From Opitutia bacterium (lineage in GTDB: Bacteria; Verrucomicrobiota; Verrucomicrobiia; Opitutales; Opitutaceae): a stretch of 64,000 nt of DNA. The notes below the pieces were generated by a model that was given only the letters and a program-made list of their open reading frames with translations, did not search any database and had not been told where the DNA came from. Shown here piece by piece: positions 34,813 through 44,407 of this stretch (positions are counted from its first letter, which is position 1; every line of letters starts with the position of its first letter). Location of the stretch: contig CANJIU010000021.1 of the NCBI GenBank assembly GCA_947474365.1, forward strand, positions 43,806 through 107,805, written 5' to 3'. Both the position numbers and the translations under genes were made by a program.

Positions 34813-36854
34813 TTCGCTTACGGTCAAAAAAAGGCTCGGTCGTACTCGTGGCGCTGTCATGCGTGACGGTGCTGGCGATTGCCACGGCGAGTTTTCTAGC
34901 GGTGAGCAACCTGGCGATGAAACTCAGCAACCGGGACTATGCGAAGTCTGTGAGCCGGCAATTGGCGGAAATGGGACTCGAGCGGGCGTTGCGGTCCTAT
35001 GGCAGCAACACGTTCAGCAGCTGGAATGCGACGACTGATACCGCGATCGTCACGCAGAACCTCACCCTCTCGGCCACCAATTACGGCACCAGCCTCAGCT
35101 CCGCTACGTGCAAGATTCGCGTCGATCACTTCTATGATATAGCAACAAGTCCATCGACGCGGAAGCGGGGTGTCATATGGAATCCGCGCCTCACGTACGC
35201 CGTTGATGACTACGTCTGGCATCAGGGAGTCTGGTATATCTGTTATTCCACGCCTTCGAGTAAAGAAGACCCTTCCGACACTAGGAAATGGCGAAGCGCG
35301 CCGGAGGCATGGAGTGCTTACGCCACTTACCGGGCAGGGAATTACACTAATGTTGGTAATATCGCTCTCGTCGGAGGATCGGCCTACCGTTGCATCAAGG
35401 ATCACATCAACCAGGCTCCGCCGAACGCCACCTATTGGGCGGCATACGCGGTTGCGGCCTGGAGTTCGGCCACGACCTACAGCGTGAACGATGTGGCGGT
35501 GTCGGGTGGGGTGGCCTATCGCTGCATCGCGTCGCATTCCAATCAGGTACCACCCAACAGCACGTATTGGCTCAGCGCTCCGGTAATCTACTCCGAGGGC
35601 GTGGCGGTCCTGCCGGACAGCGGCTCCACGACGATCAAGACGCAGTTGCGAGCGACCGTTGCGCCGGCGCCGCTCTTTCCCAACGCCCTCGGCGCCATGA
35701 CACTGGTGGACTTAAAGAGCACAGCCACAGTCGACAGTTACAGCCAGCCACTTACCGCTCCTTGGAGTTCCTCCACACCTTATCTCGTCGGAGATGTGGT
35801 GCGCACCGGCACATCTCCGAGCTATGTATTTTATCGGTGCAAGACTGCCCACACGAATCAAACTCCGACCTCAAGCGCTTCAAATTGGCTTCAGGCGCCG
35901 ACCAATGCGCTCGGGTATTCTGCGGTGATCGCCGGCGGCAACACCACGGGTACGGCCGTTGCGGTGTCCGCCAATGTCACCATGGGCGGTTACATTGCCG
36001 CGCCCTCCATCACGGTTTCCCCTTACACCCCGCAGGTATCCTTTGCGGTCAGCAGCACCATCAGTCTCAAGAATCCCAACGGCACGGTCACATCTCCCCA
36101 TGCCTCGGCCGCAAACGTGGATCAAACTCGAATCAGCCGGAGTCCCTACATCCCACAATTTGACATCCAGACGGTCACCGGTGGCACCGACCTGCCCTCG
36201 CCTTCCGTCGGCACTTCCATGGCTGACATCAGTCCCATCGGGACAGTGACGCTGGGCAGTCCCACGGACACCACTCCCCGCATATATAATGTTACTGGAA
36301 CCTGGAATGGCGGTACGCTGTTGTCTGGGTTGTACCTCTCCAACAGCGGTGATGACCTGAGGATTGACGGCCCGGTGATTCTCAATGTCACGGGCAGATT
36401 CGGGACAAATAGGGGACAAATTATCATCACCACCAACGGCTCGCTGGAGGTTTATTTCAGCGGAACAATGGAATTCGTCAGCCGTAGCGGCACGGGGATC
36501 CTGAATCAGACGCTTGATCCCAAGAAATGCATTTTGATTGGCACCAATACCAGCAACGTCAGTGGAGATAATTTTTACTACGCCAACGATCCGTTTTACG
36601 GGATAATCTATATGCCCAATGCCATGGTAACCCTGGATTCGGGCGTGACGGTTTTCGGTGCGATTTCCGCGAAGAATATTTCATTTCCCAACTCCGGTAC
36701 ATATCTCCACTATGACACATCGATCAGGACCGCGGGCAGCGTCGTTGACACCTCGCTGCGGTCCTCGGGCACCGGCCCGTTTCTCGAAGTCCCGTACAAG
36801 ATCGCCGAACTCCGCGAATTGGTGGACCCGAGCGAACGCGTCGTTCTGCCCTGA
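34809..36854 (+). CDS. Large PilX-like pilin with four CBM5/12-type repeats
   Basis: A 681-residue protein with a short basic start (MIRLRSKKG) and one N-terminal hydrophobic helix, like PilX/GspK minor pilins, though the prepilin Glu5 is missing. Four chitin-binding-like (CBM5/12) units follow at about residues 124-161, 168-210, 218-254 and 319-360. Each has the pattern W-x-TY-x-x-(G/N)D-x-V ... VYRC ... H-xNQ-x-P ... W. The C-terminal half is a Ser/Thr/Gly-rich beta region, perhaps the DUF7305-like domain often seen in large PilX proteins. It should sit at the pilus tip and bind insoluble polysaccharide. It starts with TTG overlapping the previous stop. Confidence 0.78.
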   Translation: MIRLRSKKGSVVLVALSCVTVLAIATASFLAVSNLAMKLSNRDYAKSVSRQLAEMGLERALRSYGSNTFSSWNATTDTAIVTQNLTLSATNYGTSLSSATCKIRVDHFYDIATSPSTRKRGVIWNPRLTYAVDDYVWHQGVWYICYSTPSSKEDPSDTRKWRSAPEAWSAYATYRAGNYTNVGNIALVGGSAYRCIKDHINQAPPNATYWAAYAVAAWSSATTYSVNDVAVSGGVAYRCIASHSNQVPPNSTYWLSAPVIYSEGVAVLPDSGSTTIKTQLRATVAPAPLFPNALGAMTLVDLKSTATVDSYSQPLTAPWSSSTPYLVGDVVRTGTSPSYVFYRCKTAHTNQTPTSSASNWLQAPTNALGYSAVIAGGNTTGTAVAVSANVTMGGYIAAPSITVSPYTPQVSFAVSSTISLKNPNGTVTSPHASAANVDQTRISRSPYIPQFDIQTVTGGTDLPSPSVGTSMADISPIGTVTLGSPTDTTPRIYNVTGTWNGGTLLSGLYLSNSGDDLRIDGPVILNVTGRFGTNRGQIIITTNGSLEVYFSGTMEFVSRSGTGILNQTLDPKKCILIGTNTSNVSGDNFYYANDPFYGIIYMPNAMVTLDSGVTVFGAISAKNISFPNSGTYLHYDTSIRTAGSVVDTSLRSSGTGPFLEVPYKIAELRELVDPSERVVLP

Positions 36855-36904
36855 CGCGATGGTGGGGCGGGTTCCGCCTGGATCGTGAGCCCGCGGTTGA
36901 TGAA

Positions 36905-37434
36905 ACCCGGGGGGGGCGCGATGTCCTGCCGAGCGCCGCCGCGTTCGCGATCCCGCCAGCGGGCGGGCGGGACGCCTGCGATGCGAGCAAACGCGCGCGT
37001 TAAGCGATGCAGCGGAGATTACCGGTGGCGCTTCAGCCAGACGCCATGCAGGTGGCGGTATCTGTAATGCAACGCTTCGCTCAGGACCTTCTGGTCGATC
37101 TTCCGGGCACAGTTCTCGCGCAGAAAACGCTCCGTCCGGCCGCAGAGCTCGGGCTCGGCTTCCGCCACCAGCGCCCGGGGTGCGACGGTCGCATTGGGAC
37201 TGGCTTCGTGCCGCAGGAGCAGCAGCTGCGTCAGCAGGGTCTGGCAGAATTCGTTTGTCAGTGCGCCGTGCCGCCGGGCTTCGGCGAGAACCGCCTCCAA
37301 GAGGTCGCTGATGCCCGCATCGACGTCGCGGTGAAACGACTCCAATTGCTGGCGGCGCGACGCAACCCCGGCGCCGCGCCAGTGGAACTTGCGATTTTCA
37401 CTCCTCTTCCGCTGAACCGCACGTAGTCTCCACG
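36905..37434 (-). pseudogene. Decayed AraC-family regulator
   Basis: On the minus strand one frame reads, without a good start, from about 37434 to a TAA near 37018. It carries AraC-like sequence, including an HTH-type segment (ENCARKIDQKVLSEALHYRY). After the stop the same frame continues with SPLHRLTRAFARIAGVPPARWR, which looks like the end of an AraC second helix-turn-helix. The part between the two HTH units and the sensor domain are missing. It is therefore a remnant of a regulator, perhaps once controlling the adjacent sulfatase/TonB genes. This is inferred from weak but ordered matches. Confidence 0.45.
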
Positions 37435-37437
37435 TTG

Positions 37438-38766
37438 ATGAAGACCCTGATCTGCACGGTGTGGCTGGCGTTCGTGCTGATCGCAGGCGCCGCGGCGGCC
37501 GATCGTCCGAACATCATCTTCATCCTGGCGGACGACCTGGGGACGGGAGATGTGAGTTGTTACGGCGCAGACAACCGTCGGACGCCGAACATCGACCGGC
37601 TCGCGCGGAACGGTCTGCGTTTCACGCATGCGTACACGGCTCCGTTGTGCGGGCCTTCCCGCGCGTGCATCATGACGGGTCGCTACGCCTTTCGCACCGG
37701 GGCGACGAATCAGGATCGGGTCGTGGCGTGGAAGGCCAGGGACGAAACACTCACCGCCGCCTATCTCAAGCCGGCGGGTTACGCTACGTCGATCGTCGGC
37801 AAGTGGAGTCAGTTCAGCTTTGATCCCTCGGAGGCCGGTTTTGACGACAACCTGCGCTTCAAGGGGAGCGGCTGTTATTGGGGCAACTCCGGCGACGACG
37901 ACGAGAAGTCCAAGCGCGACACCTATTATTTGAACGGCAAAACGGTGCCGCTGAAGAAGACCGACTACCTGCCCGATCTGATGGAGCAGCATCTCTTCGA
38001 GTTCATCGGCCGGCACCGCTCCGAACCGTTTTACCTCTATTACTCGATGTCCCACGTGCATGGCGAAATCGTACGCACGCCGGACAGCGCGCCGAACAGC
38101 CGCGATCTCTACGCCGACAATTGCGCCTATATGGACAAGCTCGTGGGCAACCTCGTGAACGAGCTTGAGCGGCAGAAGCTCAGCGAAAAAACGATCCTGG
38201 TCTTCTGCGGTGACAATGGAACCGCCAAAACGCCGTCGGAGCAGTCCACGATTGGTGGCAGGCGGTTGGTCGGCCAGAAAGGCACGATGCAGGAAGGGGG
38301 CGCCCTCGTGCCCTTGATCGTGTACTGGCCTGGGGTGACGCCCAAGGGCAAGGTATTGGACGACTTGATCGATTCAACGGATTTCCTGCCCACGATAGCG
38401 GAGATCGCCGGCGCGTCCTTGCCGCAGGACAAGGTCTTCGACGGGCGCAGCTTCGTCCCGCAGCTGCGTGGTGAACGGGGGAATCCCCGTGATTGGATTT
38501 TCATCGAACTTGCCCGGGAATGGTACGTCCGCGAGGCGGGCTGGAAGCTCAATCAGGCGAACGAACTCTTCGACATGAGTGGTTCGCCGTTCACGGAGCC
38601 GCTGGTACCGGCCGGGAAGGAGAGCACCGCCGGCCTGGCCGCGCGCCAACGCCTGCAAACGGTGCTGGCCACGTTGAATCCCGCCGGTGGCATTTTGGAT
38701 GACGGCGATGGCACTGGCCGGCACGCCAACAAACCTGAAAAGAAAACCAAGAAAAAATCTAAATGA
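37438..38766 (+). CDS. Exported type I sulfatase
   Basis: A 442-residue sulfatase with a signal peptide (MKTLICTVWLAFVLIAGAAAA). The metal site begins IIFILADDLGTGD, and the maturation motif CGPSRA (about 69-74) carries the cysteine that becomes formylglycine. Other active-site parts are GKW, HVHGE and the late FCGDNGT (Asp-Asn metal ligands). It has the usual 440-500 length and a Lys-rich tail (KKTKKKSK). It hydrolyses a sulfate ester, probably of a glycan, in the periplasm. It lies 138 bp upstream of a TonB receptor on the same strand. The start is ATG 37438; a TTG just before it is possible. Confidence 0.93.
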   Translation: MKTLICTVWLAFVLIAGAAAADRPNIIFILADDLGTGDVSCYGADNRRTPNIDRLARNGLRFTHAYTAPLCGPSRACIMTGRYAFRTGATNQDRVVAWKARDETLTAAYLKPAGYATSIVGKWSQFSFDPSEAGFDDNLRFKGSGCYWGNSGDDDEKSKRDTYYLNGKTVPLKKTDYLPDLMEQHLFEFIGRHRSEPFYLYYSMSHVHGEIVRTPDSAPNSRDLYADNCAYMDKLVGNLVNELERQKLSEKTILVFCGDNGTAKTPSEQSTIGGRRLVGQKGTMQEGGALVPLIVYWPGVTPKGKVLDDLIDSTDFLPTIAEIAGASLPQDKVFDGRSFVPQLRGERGNPRDWIFIELAREWYVREAGWKLNQANELFDMSGSPFTEPLVPAGKESTAGLAARQRLQTVLATLNPAGGILDDGDGTGRHANKPEKKTKKKSK

Positions 38767-38904
38767 CCCCGCGCGCTCACGGACCAGCGTGGCGTCGCCG
38801 GAGCGTTTCGAAAAGAGCAGCGAGGTTGCCCCCCCCCACACCTTCGCCTGTGGAGTTGAAGTCTGGCCGGCGACCACTTTCTTCCATTTGTATTCTCCTA
38901 CCCC

Positions 38905-41862
38905 ATGAAAATCGAATCCCTGTTCCGCCACCCCCTCGCTGCGTTCGTCGGTTGGATTGCTGTCTCACTGACCACCCAATTTCCGGGCCGTGCCGCCGAC
39001 GCGGCGGCATCCGGGTCCATCACCGGTTATGTGAGCAACGCCGCCACGACCAATCTTCTCGAAGGCGCACGGGTTGAGGTCCCGGCACTCAACCTGATGA
39101 CCCTCACGGACCATACGGGACGGTTTGTGCTCACCGGCGTGCCCGCGGGTCTCCACGAGGTGACCACGTCCTACACCGGCCTCGATACCCTGCGTGCCCA
39201 GGTGAGCGTCGCTGGTGGCGCGCGCGTGGTGCAGAATTTCGATCTCACCACCGGCATCTACCGGCTGCAGGAATTCAAGGTGACGGGCGAGCGCGAGGGT
39301 GGTGCGGCCGCGATCACGGCGCAGCGCAACGCCGACAATCTGAAGAACGTCGCGGCGATGGACTCGTTCGGCAATCTTCCGAACATGAGCGCGAGCGAGG
39401 TCGCCATCAATCTGCCCGGTGTCGCGGCCAATCCGAACGAGGCCGGCCTGGTGGCGGGATTCACCGTCCGCGGCATGGGCCCTGGACTGAACACGGTGAC
39501 GATGGATGGCGTGCTGCTGACCAGCCGCGATGAGGGGCTTGGCCGCGCGACCCAGATCAACGTCTACTCCAGTGCGATGTTTGAGCAGATTGAACTCACC
39601 AAGGGGCACACCCCCGACAAAGGCGCGGATTCGCTCGGTGGCACGATCAATCTCAAGAGCCGCTCGCCGCTCAGCATGAAGGAAAAGCGACGGATCACTT
39701 ACAATATTTCGGGCCGCGTCCAGCCGACCTTCACCCAGCAGGTTCCGCTCATCGACGGCCACCGGGCGCATCCATTGATCAATCTCGGATATCAGGAGGT
39801 CTTCAGCGTTTTTGGCGGTGAGCGGAATCTTGGTGTCGCCGTGAATCTTTTCTACAGCGAACACGCCACGGCCTGGTTCATCACGACCCGGGATTTCCAA
39901 AACACCACGGCGACGCCGGCCTACGTCTGGGATTACCGTACGACCGACACCTACAACCCCCATTATCAGGCCAGCGCCAATGTAAAGATCGACTATCGTC
40001 TCTCGGCCTCGACGAAGCTCACGCTCAATACGCTGGCGGTGGACAACAACGAGAAGTTCCGCCGGCGCTACGAGACGCGCGCCTTCACCACCCAGACGGT
40101 CGGGACGACCGGCACCGCCGGCATTTTGCCTGGCTACACTGACCGGATCACCCGGGTGCGGGCCGCCCCCGGTTCGACGATCGATCTGACGATGACCGGC
40201 CCCAACAACGTCTTCGTGCGCATGCGCGGCGCCGACCTCGCGGCGGAGCAGACATTTGGTTCCCTTCAACTCGACTACAAGGCCGCGTTCAACCGCTCCG
40301 ATGTGAACCGCGGCAATGGCAAGGGCGGGGTCTTGATCAACCGGATCACCAACGTGGGCTGGATTCTCGACCGCACGCAGTCGGACCTCTATCCGCGCTT
40401 CACCCAGACCGAGGGGCCGGACATCACCAACCCCGCCAACTACCGTCCCGCTCCCAATGGCCTCGCCAATGCCAATGCCGACAACGACCGCGCGGTGAAG
40501 GAGCTGCACGCCAACGCCCGCTATACACTGCCCGTCGCCGCCAAGATCGATCTCAAAACCGGCGTAATCTGGCGCGAGAATTCGGCGACCGACAACAATC
40601 GCGGCCGGCGCTGGAACTACATTGGCACCACGGCACTGCCGTTCGACCCCTCGCTGCTCATGTATGATCAGGTCAAGACGGGTCGGCGCATCCCGCAGTG
40701 GGAGGCGTCGACGTTCATCAATGAACGCGTTCCCGTCACCCCGGCGCTTTGGCAGGAAGACAGGTACTTCTTTGAGCAGAACAAATACACCGGAGAGTCC
40801 GAGTTGAGCGAGGCGATCACGGCGGGCTACGTCATGGCCCAGGGCCGGCTGGGCAACACCGGTTTTCTCACCGGGGTGCGCACGGAAAAAACGGACACCG
40901 AGAGCTCCGGCTATGTGCGCGTCCGCAGCGGCAGCACCACCGCGCAGCAGCTGGCCGATCCGGTCGGGTCCGCGCAACGCGACTATGCGGGCACCCGGCG
41001 TGACCTTGCCGGCAGCTACACCAAGTCATTTCCGAGCATTCATCTGAACCACAATCTGACCTCGGGCCTGAAGGCGCGGCTGAGCTGGTCCACCAGCTTC
41101 GGCCGTCCGCCGCTCTCTAATTTGCGGCCGAATGAGACGGCCAACGAAACGGCCCAGACGCTCACGATCAGCAATCCCAGCCTGCAGCCACAGACAGCGG
41201 AGAACTGGGATGCGACGCTCGACTATTATTTTGAACCGGTGGGAAATTTTTCGGCCAGCTGGTTCCACAAAACGATCAAGGACTACATCGTCTCGGGCAT
41301 CAACAACGGCGTCATCGCCACCGGCAACAACAACGGTTTCAACGGGGAATACGGCGGCTTTACGCGGCTGACGACCGCCAACGCCGGCACCGCGATCGTA
41401 CAGGGCTGGGAGTTCAGCTACCAGCAGCAGTTCACCTTTCTGCCCGGCTTCCTCAAGGGCCTGGGTGCTTCGGGAAATTTCTCGGTGATCACCACGCACG
41501 GCAATTTTGGCGGCACCGTTTCGCGCAGCACCGACGAGGTGCCCGGCTTCATCCCGCAGACCGGCAACTTCAGCCTTTCGTGGCGCCACCGCGGTTTCAG
41601 CTCGCGGCTGGGGATCAACTACACCGGCGATTACATCACGAACTTTACCGCCGGGAGCCCTGGCAGGAATTTGTATCGCTTGAAGCGTTCGCTCGTAAAT
41701 CTCGGCGTCGCCTACCAGCTGCGGCCCTCGGTCACGCTCACCTGCGACGTCTCCAATCTGTTCAACGAGCCCGAGGTGTTCTACCGCGGGATTCGCGATC
41801 AGATGTTCAGCACCAACATTCCCGGCACGGCCGTCACCTTCGGCGTGAACGGCCGTTTTTGA
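38905..41862 (+). CDS. TonB-dependent receptor with carboxypeptidase-regulatory-like N-domain
   Basis: A 985-residue outer-membrane receptor. After a signal peptide (to about residue 31) comes a carboxypeptidase-regulatory-like beta sandwich (about 37-115; GSITGYVSNAAT ... GRFVLTGVPAGLHEV), then a plug (about 140-260; FTVRGMGPGLNTVTMDGVLL, GADSLGGTINLKSRSP) and a 22-strand barrel ending GVNGRF with a terminal Phe. This is the type used for large carbohydrate or related ligands. A run of nine C bases lies at 38829-38837, 67 bp before the ATG. It is probably read with the sulfatase upstream. Confidence 0.94.
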   Translation: MKIESLFRHPLAAFVGWIAVSLTTQFPGRAADAAASGSITGYVSNAATTNLLEGARVEVPALNLMTLTDHTGRFVLTGVPAGLHEVTTSYTGLDTLRAQVSVAGGARVVQNFDLTTGIYRLQEFKVTGEREGGAAAITAQRNADNLKNVAAMDSFGNLPNMSASEVAINLPGVAANPNEAGLVAGFTVRGMGPGLNTVTMDGVLLTSRDEGLGRATQINVYSSAMFEQIELTKGHTPDKGADSLGGTINLKSRSPLSMKEKRRITYNISGRVQPTFTQQVPLIDGHRAHPLINLGYQEVFSVFGGERNLGVAVNLFYSEHATAWFITTRDFQNTTATPAYVWDYRTTDTYNPHYQASANVKIDYRLSASTKLTLNTLAVDNNEKFRRRYETRAFTTQTVGTTGTAGILPGYTDRITRVRAAPGSTIDLTMTGPNNVFVRMRGADLAAEQTFGSLQLDYKAAFNRSDVNRGNGKGGVLINRITNVGWILDRTQSDLYPRFTQTEGPDITNPANYRPAPNGLANANADNDRAVKELHANARYTLPVAAKIDLKTGVIWRENSATDNNRGRRWNYIGTTALPFDPSLLMYDQVKTGRRIPQWEASTFINERVPVTPALWQEDRYFFEQNKYTGESELSEAITAGYVMAQGRLGNTGFLTGVRTEKTDTESSGYVRVRSGSTTAQQLADPVGSAQRDYAGTRRDLAGSYTKSFPSIHLNHNLTSGLKARLSWSTSFGRPPLSNLRPNETANETAQTLTISNPSLQPQTAENWDATLDYYFEPVGNFSASWFHKTIKDYIVSGINNGVIATGNNNGFNGEYGGFTRLTTANAGTAIVQGWEFSYQQQFTFLPGFLKGLGASGNFSVITTHGNFGGTVSRSTDEVPGFIPQTGNFSLSWRHRGFSSRLGINYTGDYITNFTAGSPGRNLYRLKRSLVNLGVAYQLRPSVTLTCDVSNLFNEPEVFYRGIRDQMFSTNIPGTAVTFGVNGRF

Positions 41863-41898
41863 TTTTATCCGTCGAACTGTCGAGTCCGTCACGACCTT

Positions 41899-42251
41899 AT
41901 GCTCAGCATCCTCGCCCTGCGCGCCTTCAATCTCATCGCCCACGAACTTCCCCGGGTCGTGCCGTTGGCCGAAGCGGCGCCGGGCAACCAACCGGTTTCA
42001 ATCGCCGCGGTTGCCAATCTGCGTGGTCCCGGAGGGCCCTACATCCGGCGCGACGGCGAGACCAACCCGGCCAACTGCGTCGCGCAGCGCCGGCTGATGT
42101 TTGCCTTTGCGCGGGATTTCGGCGCCCTCGCGGCCGATCGCGAGGACTGGCTGGGATTATGGAAACCCTGCCTTTCGACCCGGTGGTCGAGGAGGTGCGC
42201 CGCAATTTTCCCGTCCGGTTTCCCACGCTTTGGCGGCGCCGCGCGAATTAA
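41899..42251 (+). pseudogene. Frameshifted or unrecognised small gene
   Basis: Starting at an ATG at 41899 a protein-like frame reads for about 85 codons (LRAFNLIAHELPRVV ... RRLMFAFARDFGALAADREDWLG). Near 42155 the protein-like character moves to another frame (METLPFDPVVEEVRRNF ... WRRRAN, stop at 42249-42251), suggesting a one-base change. I do not recognise the family. It lies between a TonB receptor and iolB and may be the tail of a lost enzyme. Confidence 0.35.
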
Positions 42252-42272
42252 CGCGTGTCCCGCCCCCTGATC

Positions 42273-43121
42273 ATGAAACGTCTGATTCGTGCCCGCGATA
42301 ACAACAACGAACCCATCGTAGCGCCGGGCGGCAGTCCGCTCGTTCTGAGTTACTTCAATCTCCTGCACCTGCAGCTGGGCCAATCGCTCACCCTGGAGGT
42401 GCCGGGGTATGAATTGCTGTGCGTGGTGCTGTCGGGCCAGGCGGAGATTGCCGCCGGCGGAACCTCGTTCGAGCGGGTGGGGCGCCGCGCGGGCATCTGG
42501 GAAGGCCCGGCTGACTCGGTTTACTGCGGCACGAGCGCCCGTGTGACGGTGCGCGCGTTGCGCGATGGCACTGAAATTGCCGTCGCCGGCAGCGTGTGCA
42601 GCCAGCCCTTCGCGCCCTTCCGCATCCTGCCCGAGGAGGTCGAGATGGTGGAGGTTGGCTCCCACGACACGCACTCGCGCCGCCGGATTTTCCATGTCCT
42701 TGGCCAGAATGGTGCCGGCCGCGCCGGCAACCTGCTGGTGAGCGAACTTTACGGCGACGCCGGTTGCTGGTCGGGGTATCCTCCTCACAAGCACGACACC
42801 GAAAATCCGCCGGAGGAAACGGAGTTCGAGGAAATCTATCATTACCGCTATCGGCCGGAAAACGGCTTTGGGGCGCAGTTTTGCTATGACACCGATGGCG
42901 GCGGGGCGAACCCGGAGGTCGTGATGACGCGCCACGGCGACACCTTTCTCATCGACCGCGGTTATCATCCGACGCTGCGCGCGCCCGGGCACGAAGGCTA
43001 CATCTTCACCATCCTGGTCGGCGCGCAGCAGCGTTCCCTCGTGCAGAATTTTGAGCCGACGCACCGGCACCTGATGGCGAAAATCCCGGGAATCCAGGCG
43101 ATGCGGGACAAGTTCAAGTGA
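42273..43121 (+). CDS. iolB: 5-deoxy-glucuronate isomerase-like protein (IolB/KduI family)
   Basis: A 282-residue double-cupin protein. The second cupin has the metal ligands in YPPHKHDTENPPEET and EEIYHYRY, a pattern close to IolB, which interconverts 5-deoxy-glucuronate and its 2-keto form. The other inositol genes are not present. Its partners here are an ExuT-like carrier and a gluconate-5-dehydrogenase-like SDR, so a uronate or keto-uronate isomerase role (KduI-like) is also possible. The start at 42273 is preferred over a GTG six codons upstream. The stop overlaps the MFS gene's GTG. Confidence 0.82.
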   Translation: MKRLIRARDNNNEPIVAPGGSPLVLSYFNLLHLQLGQSLTLEVPGYELLCVVLSGQAEIAAGGTSFERVGRRAGIWEGPADSVYCGTSARVTVRALRDGTEIAVAGSVCSQPFAPFRILPEEVEMVEVGSHDTHSRRRIFHVLGQNGAGRAGNLLVSELYGDAGCWSGYPPHKHDTENPPEETEFEEIYHYRYRPENGFGAQFCYDTDGGGANPEVVMTRHGDTFLIDRGYHPTLRAPGHEGYIFTILVGAQQRSLVQNFEPTHRHLMAKIPGIQAMRDKFK

Positions 43122-44401
43122 GCGGATCCACCGGGAGCGTGGATGCGGGCGATGAGCGTCCGTGGCGCTGGGTGATCATCGCGCTGATTTTTCTCGGCAC
43201 GGTCATCAACTATTTCGATCGCCTCGCGCTGCCGACGCTGGCGCCGGTGCTGCGCGCGGAGTTTCAACTCAGCAATGTGGACTACGCATGGATCGCTAAC
43301 GCGTTTCTTTTTGCCTACGCGCTGTCGATGTTCGTCTGGGGCGCCGTATTCGATCGGATTGGCAACCGGCTGGGGTTCGCCGTGGCCGTGGTGGTCTGGT
43401 CGGTCGCGCAGGTGGGTACCGCTGCGGCGCGGGGCGTCGCGAGTTTCTGCGGGATGCGAGCTTTGCTTGGAGTCGGCGAAGCGGGCAACTGGCCCGGCGC
43501 CACCCGTACGATTGCGGCGTGGTTCCCGGCGCGGCAACGCGCACTCGGCATGGGCATCGCCAACACGGGAGCTTCGCTCGGTCCGGCACTGGCGATCCCG
43601 CTGATCGTGTGGATGCGGGACGGCTTTGGCTGGCGCGCGGTCTTCGTGATCACCGGCGCGATGGGCTTCGTCTGGCTTCTGCTCTGGCTGGTGCTCTATC
43701 CGAAAGATGAAAACCCGACAGGCGGGCTGGGAACGGCTTTCCAAGCCGTTCGCGGCCGTCGCGCAGAAACGTCCCCTCCTGTTCCTCCCGTTCCGTGGGG
43801 CGTGCTCCTGCGCCGTCGCGAGGTCTGGGGCATCGTCGTGGCGCGCTTCCTCGGCGATCCCATCTGGTGGCTCTATGTGAACTGGATGCCGCTCTACCTC
43901 GCCGATGTGAGGGGATTTGATCTGAAACAACTCAAGGCGACCGGGTGGGTGCCCTATGTGGCCGCGGCGTTCGGTGCGCTGGCGGGCGGCTGGCTTTCCG
44001 GGTTTCTGCTTCGGCGTACTGGCGACGTGAATCGCTCGCGCAAGGTCGCGATCGCAATCGGCACGATCGCAATGCTCGCGGGATTCGCCACGGCGTTTGC
44101 CACTTCCGCACCTGCGGCGATTCTTTGGATGAGCATCACCCTTTTTGGTTTTCAATTCTGGGTCGGCAACGTGCAGACCCTCGCGAGCGACTATTTTCCC
44201 GTTGGCGCAGTGGGTTCCATCGCCGGTTTTGCCGGCACGGCCGCCGGGCTGGGAGCGGTGATTTTCACCTTCTCCACCGGCTGGGTCGTCGATCATTTCT
44301 CGTATACGCCAATCTTGATCACTGCGGCGGTCTTGGCGCCGTTGGCGACCGCGGCGTTGTTTCTCTTGTCAGGCCGCGTGCGCCGCCTCGAAGTCGCCTA
44401 G
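43118..44401 (+). CDS. MFS transporter, hexuronate/anion:cation symporter type
   Basis: A 427-residue carrier with 12 predicted helices. It opens with IFLGTVINYFDRLALPTLAP, the NYFDR motif of the ACS family that includes the hexuronate carrier ExuT, and has the GEAGNWPGATRTIAAWFP segment after helix 4. The central loop at about 205-225 is longer than usual and rich in Arg/Pro. It probably imports a uronate or aldonate for the isomerase and dehydrogenase encoded beside it. It is coupled to iolB by a GTGA overlap. Confidence 0.9.
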   Translation: MSGSTGSVDAGDERPWRWVIIALIFLGTVINYFDRLALPTLAPVLRAEFQLSNVDYAWIANAFLFAYALSMFVWGAVFDRIGNRLGFAVAVVVWSVAQVGTAAARGVASFCGMRALLGVGEAGNWPGATRTIAAWFPARQRALGMGIANTGASLGPALAIPLIVWMRDGFGWRAVFVITGAMGFVWLLLWLVLYPKDENPTGGLGTAFQAVRGRRAETSPPVPPVPWGVLLRRREVWGIVVARFLGDPIWWLYVNWMPLYLADVRGFDLKQLKATGWVPYVAAAFGALAGGWLSGFLLRRTGDVNRSRKVAIAIGTIAMLAGFATAFATSAPAAILWMSITLFGFQFWVGNVQTLASDYFPVGAVGSIAGFAGTAAGLGAVIFTFSTGWVVDHFSYTPILITAAVLAPLATAALFLLSGRVRRLEVA

Positions 44402-44407
44402 TTCACC

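Noticed and set aside
38965..40977. 670-codon antisense frame inside the TonB receptor gene
   Set aside because: No domains, signal or plausible start; the sense strand encodes a full TonB receptor with plug and barrel.
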